A DNA stretch of 10,397 bases from DAOTZU01 sp034433995 (GTDB lineage Bacteria; Chloroflexota; Anaerolineae; UBA1429). The DNA lies in NCBI GenBank assembly GCA_034433995.1, contig DAOTZU010000254.1, positions 1 through 10,397 of the forward strand, written 5' to 3'. The notes beneath the pieces were generated by a model. The model was not told the origin of the DNA. It worked only from the letters and a program-made list of their open reading frames with translations, and did no database searches. Both the position numbers and the translations under genes were made by a program. Shown here piece by piece: positions 1 to 4,493 of this stretch; position 1 is the first letter of the stretch; every line of letters begins with the position of its first letter.

Positions 1-279
1 GTGATTCCCACCGATGGCGTCTTTGTCTATGTGGGGCTGACGCCCAATGTCCAGCTCTTTCAAGGGCAATTGGAGTTGACCGAGGACGGCTATATCAAGA
101 CGGACAAGCGCCAACGCACCAGCGTCCCCGGCGTGTTTGCCGCCGGCGATGTCCAAGATCCGTGGTTCCGCCAGGTGGTGGTGGCCGCCGGGGCGGGGGC
201 GGCGGCGGCCATCGAGGCGCAACGCTTCTTGGCTGAAAAGGCTTACGAAGAGGAGGAGGCGCGGAAAAGCAAACTATAG
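1..279 (+). CDS. trxB: Thioredoxin reductase, C-terminal part (5' end outside the window)
   Basis: The last 92 residues of a pyridine-nucleotide/FAD disulfide oxidoreductase, probably the NADPH-dependent reductase that recharges thioredoxin in the cytoplasm. The segment 'GVFVYVGLTPN' closes the NADPH-binding domain. The run 'VPGVFAAGDVQD' followed by 'RQVVVAAGAGAAAAIEA' is the C-terminal FAD-binding signature of the TrxB family, where the Asp of 'AGD' contacts the FAD ribityl chain and the next helix caps the flavin. The GTG at position 1 is an internal Val codon, since the fold needs about 220 further residues upstream. The redox CxxC and both dinucleotide-binding motifs lie outside the window, so a ferredoxin/flavodoxin-type or other TrxB-like reductase cannot be excluded. 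The protein ends in a short charged tail (EEEEARKSKL), and its last 37 bp overlap the convergent gene on the other strand. Confidence 0.85.
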   Translation: MIPTDGVFVYVGLTPNVQLFQGQLELTEDGYIKTDKRQRTSVPGVFAAGDVQDPWFRQVVVAAGAGAAAAIEAQRFLAEKAYEEEEARKSKL

Positions 280-716
280 CCCGGAGGCGCGCCTTCGCTA
301 TCGAAATCCGGAAAGAGCTGGCGCCGCACATACACTTGGCCGCTCTTGATGAGCCACTGGCGATATTGTTCGCCGTCCTCGCCCTCCAGAGAAAAGTAGC
401 CATCGGCAAAGGGATCGATGGCCAAAATCGCCTTGATCTGCTCCAGCACTTTGGCTGGATCTTCCACATCGGCCCCGTAAAAGATATAATCGCTATAGCC
501 TACGGCCTGCTGGGGGAACCCCCAGCCAGCTTTGTAGCGCTCCTCGGCGGGGATGTTCTCATCCTGCACCTGCTCGGCGGTGAGGTTCGTGGTCAAGAGC
601 TCCCGCACCCGTTGCACTTTGGCGGCGTGCTCTTCAGGGGATTCATCCACCCCCTCGAACTCGGCATCGGGCCAGCTCAGTTCCATCCAGCCCCGCACGT
701 AATAGACGTAACCCAT
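243..716 (-). CDS. Small acidic hypothetical protein
   Basis: I do not recognise this family. The protein has 157 residues if translation starts at the ATG at 716-714, or 159 from the ATG at 722-720. I prefer 716 because the purine tract AGGAGGAGG (731-723) lies 6-9 nt from it but almost touches the first ATG. The product is soluble, acidic and aromatic-rich, with no signal peptide or membrane segment. Alternating strand-like and helix-like stretches are visible: 'YVYYVRGWMEL', then a helix rich in E/A/K, 'SDYIFYGADV', 'AKVLEQIKAIL', 'DGYFSLEGEDGEQYRQWLI' and 'GQVYVRRQLF'. This would suit a compact alpha/beta domain. It ends in SSSS. A sigma-70-like promoter and a long structured leader precede it, which supports a real gene. 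Its 3' end overlaps the reductase gene by 37 bp, tail to tail. The opposite-strand reading frame over this region is judged a shadow. Confidence 0.7.
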   Translation of the reverse strand: MGYVYYVRGWMELSWPDAEFEGVDESPEEHAAKVQRVRELLTTNLTAEQVQDENIPAEERYKAGWGFPQQAVGYSDYIFYGADVEDPAKVLEQIKAILAIDPFADGYFSLEGEDGEQYRQWLIKSGQVYVRRQLFPDFDSEGAPPGYSLLFRASSSS

Positions 717-746
717 GCCCATCCTCCTCCTGGCGCATTGCTTGAA

Positions 747-812
747 GCCATCGGCTAATGGCCCTCAGCAGGCCCCGCTTTGCCGGGCGCGGAGGGCCCG
801 CCGGCCGATGGC
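747..812 (-). promoter_or_regulatory. Structured 5' leader hairpin of the small acidic protein gene
   Basis: Between the predicted transcription start near 845 and the start codon at 716 lies a nested inverted repeat. The outer stem pairs GCCATCGGC (812-804 read on the minus strand) with GCCGATGGC (755-747), a perfect 9 bp. An inner 7-bp stem pairs 798-792 with 766-760 (GGCCCTC/GAGGGCC). A GC-rich inner stem with a bulge and a TTT/AAA apex can form inside that. No U-run follows in the minus direction, so it is a poor intrinsic terminator for the upstream permease. It is better read as a leader structure. Function unknown. Confidence 0.45.
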
Positions 813-851
813 CATGGGGCAAGCTGTGGTATGCCTCTCATTTTCGCGGCT

Positions 852-880
852 ATTTTAGGGCGCAAGGGGGGTGCTGTCAA
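852..880 (-). promoter_or_regulatory. Sigma-70-like promoter for the small acidic protein gene
   Basis: On the minus strand, TTGACA (880-875) is followed after exactly 17 nt by TAAAAT (857-852), giving a predicted start near 845. The promoter lies within the last codons of the permease gene: the -35 is read as part of its Ile-Asp-Ser codons and the -10 overlaps its TAA stop. The downstream gene therefore has its own transcription start and need not depend on metal-operon readthrough. The predicted leader is about 130 nt. Confidence 0.65.
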
Positions 881-1754
881 TTTTTGGAGAGTGGGGACCG
901 TGTCGCCGACGGCGCAGCACCCCTCGCGAGGGTGAAAAGAGAAAAACGAGCCCAAAGATCAGGGTGCAGACGAGGACGATGGCCGCCCCAGAGGAGATAT
1001 TGACATAATAAGAGAGATACAGACCGCTGAGCGCGGAAAAGGCGCCGATGCCGGCGCTGAGGCCCATCATGGATGGCAGCCGGCGGGCCACCAAATAGGC
1101 CGCGGCCGGCGGGGTCACCAACATGGCCATGGTCAATGCCACCCCCACCGTCTGCAGCGAGAGGACGATGGTCAGGGCCAGCAGAGACAGGAGCAGGTAG
1201 TGCAGGAACCGGGTGGGCAGGCGCAGGGTGGTGGCCAGGATGGGGTTAAAGGCCATGACCACCAGCTCCTTGTAAAAGGCCAGGAGCAGCAGCAGGACCA
1301 GTGCTCCCAAACAGGCGGTGAGGAGCAGGTCTCCGGGGGCCACCCCCAACACATCGCCAAAGAGAAAGTGGGCCAGGTCCACCGTGTAGGAGCGCACGCT
1401 GGAGATCAAGGCGATGCCCAAAGCGAACATGCCGGCAAAGATCACGCCGATGGCGCTATCCTCGCGCACCTGGCGCCGGAAGGTGAGGGCGCCGACGCTC
1501 AGCGCGGTGAACAGGCCGGTGAGCAGCGCCCCCGCAAAGAGAGGCCCCCGCGCCCCGTTGCCCACCAAATAGCCCACCGCCACGCCGGGCAAGATGGCGT
1601 GGGCCAGGGCATCCCCCAGGAAGGCCATGCCGCGCAAGACGACAAAGGTGCCCAGCACAGCGCAGACGATCCCCACCGTGAGGGCGGCCAAAAGGCCACG
1701 TACCATAAATGGGTAGGACAAGGGCCCGAGCAAGAATTCAACGATTGGGCTCAT
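855..1754 (-). CDS. znuB: ZnuB-like metal ABC transporter permease
   Basis: Integral membrane permease of the ABC-3 family (ZnuB/MntB/TroC type), 299 residues against a usual 270-300. It should form, as a dimer, the channel through which the metal delivered by the lipoprotein crosses the cytoplasmic membrane. About eight hydrophobic segments are visible, near residues 18-40, 50-66, 70-90, 99-117, 142-160, 183-220, 229-250 and 255-272. Family hallmarks include 'VVLRGMAFLGDALAHAILPGVAVG' in the second segment region (quoted in part: MAFLGDALAHAILPG) and 'MLVTPPAAAYLVA' after the sixth. The start ATG overlaps the 3' end of the ATPase gene by 17 bp. A GAGGGAGG tract (1773-1766) lies 11 nt upstream, so translational coupling is likely. 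The basic tail RRRRHG matches the cytoplasmic positive-inside rule. The last codons contain the promoter of the next gene. Zinc specificity is inferred from the partner lipoprotein; manganese or iron transport is the alternative. Confidence 0.92.
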   Translation of the reverse strand: MSPIVEFLLGPLSYPFMVRGLLAALTVGIVCAVLGTFVVLRGMAFLGDALAHAILPGVAVGYLVGNGARGPLFAGALLTGLFTALSVGALTFRRQVREDSAIGVIFAGMFALGIALISSVRSYTVDLAHFLFGDVLGVAPGDLLLTACLGALVLLLLLAFYKELVVMAFNPILATTLRLPTRFLHYLLLSLLALTIVLSLQTVGVALTMAMLVTPPAAAYLVARRLPSMMGLSAGIGAFSALSGLYLSYYVNISSGAAIVLVCTLIFGLVFLFSPSRGVLRRRRHGPHSPKIDSTPLAP

Positions 1755-2568
1755 GGGGTTCTTGGCCTCCCTCGCAACAGGTATCGCTGAAGGCCATGAC
1801 GCCTTCCGCTGTCTCCACCAGGCGCAGTTGCTCGCCGTAGGCTTGGTTGAGGTGCTGCGCCGTCAAGACCTCCGCCGGCGGGCCGAAGGAGATGAGCCGG
1901 TGGTTGAGCAGCAGCACCCGATCAAAATAGTGGGCGGCCTGGTTCAGGTCGTGGGTGGAGACCAGCACCGTCACCTTGCGGCGGCGCAGCATCTCCAAAA
2001 TGGCCAGGATATCCTCCTGGGAATTGACGTCCAGCCCGGTGAAAGGCTCGTCCAGGAGCATCACTTGGGCCTCTTGGGCCAGGGCCTGGGCGATGAACAC
2101 CCGCTGCTGCTGCCCGCCGGAGAGCTCGCCGATCTGTCGTTCGGCCAGATCGGTCATGCCCACCAAAGCTAGACATTCCTCCACCAGGCGACGGTCGGCG
2201 CGGCCGGGCCAGCGGAACAGGCCCAGCTTGCCCACCCGGCCCATGAGCACCACGTCGCGCACGGTGACAGGGAAGCTCAGATCCACCTCGCTGCGTTGGG
2301 GCACATAGGCCACGCAGATGTGGCGCTCCGGCGCGCCGCCAAAAAGGCTGACGCTGCCGCTGGTGGGGGGCAAAAGGCCGGCCATCACCTTGAAGAGGGT
2401 GCTCTTGCCGGCGCCGTTAGGCCCCACCACGGCCACCCGCTCGCCGGGGGCGAGGGTGAAGCTCACGTTGTCCAAGGCGTGGTGGCCGTCATAAGCCACG
2501 GTGATCCCTTGGACAACGATGGGTGTATTGGTGTCCTCATGGGGGAGGATCTTGGCAAACCTCACCAT
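1738..2568 (-). CDS. znuC: ZnuC-like metal ABC transporter ATPase
   Basis: Cytoplasmic ATP-hydrolysing subunit that powers the permease, 276 residues from the ATG at 2568. I chose this start because AAAGGA (2583-2578) lies 9 nt upstream and the ABC fold begins shortly after it. The longer frame upstream runs back into the lipoprotein gene and gives no recognisable sequence. Visible motifs are Walker A GPNGAGKST (49-57), Q-loop Gln91 in 'VPQRS', signature LSGGQ (149-153), Walker B 'VMLLDEP' with Asp173-Glu174, D-loop 'GLD' and switch His206 in 'STHDL'. All are intact, so it should be active. The C-terminal tail with paired cysteines ('DTCCEGG') is common in ATPases of Zn/Mn uptake systems. The gene follows the lipoprotein gene after 31 bp and overlaps the permease gene by 17 bp. 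Confidence 0.93.
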   Translation of the reverse strand: MVRFAKILPHEDTNTPIVVQGITVAYDGHHALDNVSFTLAPGERVAVVGPNGAGKSTLFKVMAGLLPPTSGSVSLFGGAPERHICVAYVPQRSEVDLSFPVTVRDVVLMGRVGKLGLFRWPGRADRRLVEECLALVGMTDLAERQIGELSGGQQQRVFIAQALAQEAQVMLLDEPFTGLDVNSQEDILAILEMLRRRKVTVLVSTHDLNQAAHYFDRVLLLNHRLISFGPPAEVLTAQHLNQAYGEQLRLVETAEGVMAFSDTCCEGGQEPHEPNR

Positions 2569-2599
2569 GACCGGCCGTCCTTTCCCATCCTCGGCGCCT

Positions 2600-3556
2600 C
2601 TAGCGCAGGGCCTCCACGATCGCCTGGGTGTTGTAGCGCATGTAGCCGATATAATCCTCCGCGCCACTGCCCGCCGGCCCCAGAGAGCCGGTATAGACCT
2701 TGACCACCTTGATCCCCGTATCCTGGGCCAACCGCTCCACCAAGCTCGGGTTGACCGACATGCCCACCAGAATGGCCCTCACGCCGTGTTTTTGGATGGC
2801 GTCCTGCAGGGCCGCCAACTCCTTGGCCGAGGCCTGGGCGGCGGTGCTATAAGAGGGCAGCACCGCCCCCACGATCTCTAGCCCGTAGCGCTCGGCATAG
2901 TAGCCGAAGGTGAGGTGATCGGAGACCAGCTTGCGATGCTCCGGCGGGATGGTGGCGATCTGCTCTGCGATCCAGGCATCCAACGCTTCCAACTTTTGCT
3001 TGTAGGTTTGGGCGTTGGCCTGGTAGGTGGCGGCGTGGGCCGGATCCAACACACTCAGAGCTCGGGCGGCGTTCTGGGCAAAGACGATGACGTGGGCCGG
3101 GCTCGTCCAGGTGTGGGGATCGCCGCCGGCGTGCTCGTGCTCGCTATTCCCTTCTTCGTGCTCGTGGGTCTCTATCTGGTGCAGGGTCAGGCCCTCGGAG
3201 AGCTGCACCACCGGCACCTTGCCCGTATTTTTCAAAAGGGACTCCAAAAACTCTTCCAAACCGGCGCCGTTGGCCATCACCACATGGGCTTTGCTGACGG
3301 CGGCCACATCCTGGGGCGTGGGCTGGAAACTGTGGGGATCGGTGCCCAGGGGCAAGAGGGTGGTGAGGGTGATGAGATCGCCCCCCACATTGCGCACCAC
3401 ATCGGCCACGATGCTGGTGGTGGCCACCACCCGGAGTTTCTCCCCCGCTTTGAGGGAGACGGCCTTGAGGGGCGTCTCCTCGGCGGCGCGGGGCGCGCAA
3501 GAGACCAACACCAAGAGCGCCAACAGCAACAAGCCCGCGTAATGACGTGCCTTCAT
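2600..3556 (-). CDS. znuA: ZnuA-like metal-binding lipoprotein
   Basis: Extracytoplasmic metal-capture protein of the cluster A-I (ZnuA/TroA/PsaA) family, 318 residues. The start at 3556 is set by GAGGAGG (3570-3564) with a 7-nt spacer and by a proper signal peptide: MKARHY, a Leu/Val-rich core, then the lipobox LVSC, so Cys20 should be lipidated. Three conserved histidines match the family's metal ligands: His75 in 'DPHSF', His148 in 'GDPHTW' and His214 in 'SDHLTFGYYA'. A loop rich in His and Glu at 126-142 precedes the second ligand. Such loops are typical of zinc-binding members and argue for zinc over manganese. The fourth position, often Asp in the C-terminal 'TDSL' motif, is Gly290 here ('YTGSLG'), leaving three His ligands as described for some ZnuA proteins. 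The ATG overlaps the regulator's TGA as ATGA, so the two genes are translationally coupled. Confidence 0.92.
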   Translation of the reverse strand: MKARHYAGLLLLALLVLVSCAPRAAEETPLKAVSLKAGEKLRVVATTSIVADVVRNVGGDLITLTTLLPLGTDPHSFQPTPQDVAAVSKAHVVMANGAGLEEFLESLLKNTGKVPVVQLSEGLTLHQIETHEHEEGNSEHEHAGGDPHTWTSPAHVIVFAQNAARALSVLDPAHAATYQANAQTYKQKLEALDAWIAEQIATIPPEHRKLVSDHLTFGYYAERYGLEIVGAVLPSYSTAAQASAKELAALQDAIQKHGVRAILVGMSVNPSLVERLAQDTGIKVVKVYTGSLGPAGSGAEDYIGYMRYNTQAIVEALR

Positions 3557-4017
3557 CGTTTTTCCTCCTCTACAATGGGTCGCGCCAGGCCTTGGCAACG
3601 GGGGCAAAGGCCGAACAGCTCTAGCCAATGCTCATGGATGGCATAACCCGTCTGCTGGGCGACGCGCTCCAAAAGGGCGCTCAGGTCACAGCACTCGAAC
3701 TCTACCACCTGCTGGCAGCGGGCGCAGATGAGGTGGTGGCCGTGGGCCTTTTGCGCCAGGGCGTAGGCGTGGCAGCCATCCTCTTGATGAATCTTGCGGG
3801 CCAGGCCCAGCCGGGTGAGGATCTCCAGCGTGCGATAGACCGTCACCAGGCCCAAATGGGGTTGCTCCCTTTGGCCGCGTGCCAAGATCTGGGCCGGGGT
3901 CAGGCAGCCTTCGCCGGCCAGCAAGGCCCGCACCACTGCCTGGCGGGAGCGGGTGTTGGAATAGCCGGCCCGCGCCAAATCCTGCATCAAGTTTTCTAGC
4001 GTTTGTGTGCTGGACAT
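3553..4017 (-). CDS. zur: Fur-family metalloregulator, probably Zur
   Basis: A 154-residue Fur-family repressor and first gene of the metal uptake operon. The N-terminal winged helix carries 'NTRSRQAVVRALL' and the recognition segment 'TVYRTLEIL' (59-67). The dimerisation domain has a complete structural Cys4 zinc site: Cys98-x2-Cys101 and Cys138-x2-Cys141. Candidate sensory ligands are His77, Cys82/His83, His92/His94/His95 and Glu108. Such an arrangement fits Zur, but residues alone do not separate Zur from Fur or Mur; the neighbouring ZnuA-like protein with its His-rich loop is the main reason for the call. No Shine-Dalgarno sequence precedes the ATG, and the leader is only about 26 nt and filled by an AT-rich palindrome, so initiation may be weak and tied to low regulator levels. 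Autoregulation is likely. Its last codons (EEEKR) encode the ribosome-binding site of the next gene. Confidence 0.9.
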   Translation of the reverse strand: MSSTQTLENLMQDLARAGYSNTRSRQAVVRALLAGEGCLTPAQILARGQREQPHLGLVTVYRTLEILTRLGLARKIHQEDGCHAYALAQKAHGHHLICARCQQVVEFECCDLSALLERVAQQTGYAIHEHWLELFGLCPRCQGLARPIVEEEKR

Positions 4018-4023
4018 GGGGCA

Positions 4024-4048
4024 GAAATTGAAAAAATTTTTCTTTTTC
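4024..4048 (-). promoter_or_regulatory. Candidate Zur/Fur operator (25-bp AT-rich palindrome)
   Basis: On the + strand the arm GAAATTGAAAAA (4024-4035), a central A (4036) and the arm TTTTTCTTTTTC (4037-4048) form an inverted repeat in which 10 of 12 positions pair, including a perfect 13-bp core (4030-4042). It lies directly downstream of the -10 box and over the predicted transcription start, where a bound repressor would block the operon. Size, AT-richness and the GAAAT...TTTC ends resemble Zur/Fur boxes. That this regulator binds it is inference. Confidence 0.55.
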
Positions 4049-4049
4049 T

Positions 4050-4077
4050 AGTATAGCCGAATGTGGGCGCTTGTCAA
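4050..4077 (-). promoter_or_regulatory. Promoter of the zur-znuACB operon
   Basis: On the minus strand, TTGACA (4077-4072) and TATACT (4055-4050) are separated by 16 nt. The predicted start is near 4043, giving a leader of about 26 nt before the regulator's ATG at 4017. The -35 is a perfect consensus and the -10 matches at five of six positions. Confidence 0.7.
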
Positions 4078-4085
4078 TTGATGGA

Positions 4086-4178
4086 AGCGAGATGCCGTCG
4101 GTTGGAAACCGACGTCTGGGGATGGCAAGCCCGCGTTGCGGGCTTGGCAAGCGGAGCCGTCGGATTCGATCCGACGGC
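4086..4178. repeat. Triple-hairpin intergenic repeat, copy 1
   Basis: This is a 93-nt element matching copy 2 at all but two positions. It contains three perfect hairpins, each with a 3-nt loop: 4096-4114 (8-bp stem, CGTCGGTT/AACCGACG), 4126-4146 (9-bp stem around AAGCCCGC/GCGGGCTT) and 4156-4178 (10-bp stem, GCCGTCGGAT/ATCCGACGGC). The first and third hairpins share the arm sequence CGTCGG, so alternative long-range pairing is possible. It is not coding: the reading frame through it is an artefact. No transposase is linked, so a REP/MITE-like non-autonomous repeat or a structured RNA element is the best description. Confidence 0.85.
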
Positions 4179-4182
4179 GGGC

Positions 4183-4203
4183 AAGGCCTCTACGGGCCTT
4201 TTT
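4183..4203 (+). terminator. Possible intrinsic terminator after repeat copy 1
   Basis: AAGGCC (4183-4188) and GGCCTT (4195-4200) form a 6-bp stem around TCTACG and run into five Ts (4199-4203). The stem is short, and no + strand gene lies upstream, so it would only matter if the repeat itself is transcribed. A 12-nt stretch CCTTTTTCAACA covering its 3' end recurs at 4377-4388. Confidence 0.3.
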
Positions 4204-4217
4204 CAACACCCCTGGGG

Positions 4218-4310
4218 AGCGGGATGCCGTCGGTTGGAAACCGACGTCTGGGGATGGCAAGCCCGCGTTGCGGGCTTGGCAAGCAGAGCCGTCGGATTCG
4301 ATCCGACGGC
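4218..4310. repeat. Triple-hairpin intergenic repeat, copy 2
   Basis: This is the second copy, 132 bp downstream of the first and in the same orientation. Its three hairpins sit at 4228-4246, 4258-4278 and 4288-4310 and are base-for-base identical to copy 1. The two differences are A4090 against G4222 at the left edge and G4153 against A4285 in the linker between hairpins two and three. The changes thus avoid all three stems. It lies between the divergent zur and topoisomerase genes. Confidence 0.85.
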
Positions 4311-4406
4311 GCGTCCTTTGGCGGCTCCGCGCGTCTTGGAAGGCTTAGCCTGAGGCGACCACGCTTTCCGTGCCCCCCTTTTTCAACATTCTCGTTTTCC
4401 CCTGCT

Positions 4407-4435
4407 TTGCCCAAAGGCCGTTTCTGTGCTATCCT
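4407..4435 (+). promoter_or_regulatory. Candidate promoter for the topoisomerase gene
   Basis: TTGCCC (4407-4412) and TATCCT (4430-4435) are 17 nt apart. Both are partial matches to the sigma-70 consensus. The predicted start near 4442 would give a leader of about 52 nt to the preferred ATG at 4494, or a nearly leaderless message for the ATG at 4443. The site lies downstream of both repeats. Confidence 0.4.
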
Positions 4436-4493
4436 TTCGCTTATGCCCCGTTGGGTCCTGGGTGAGGCCCAGCGCCCGCGGGGGCGCACGGGT

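Noticed and set aside
336..758. + strand 140-codon open frame opposite the small acidic protein
   Set aside because: The minus strand has the strong ribosome-binding site, promoter and more protein-like composition. The + frame has no initiation signal.
2569..2667. Upstream extension of the ATPase gene (33 extra codons)
   Set aside because: It overlaps the lipoprotein's conserved C-terminus, adds Arg/Cys-rich sequence unlike the family, and the ATG at 2568 has a better-placed AAAGGA.
4086..4310. tRNA or tRNA-like gene suggested by three consecutive stem-loops
   Set aside because: All loops are 3 nt, with no acceptor stem, T-loop or anticodon-loop consensus.
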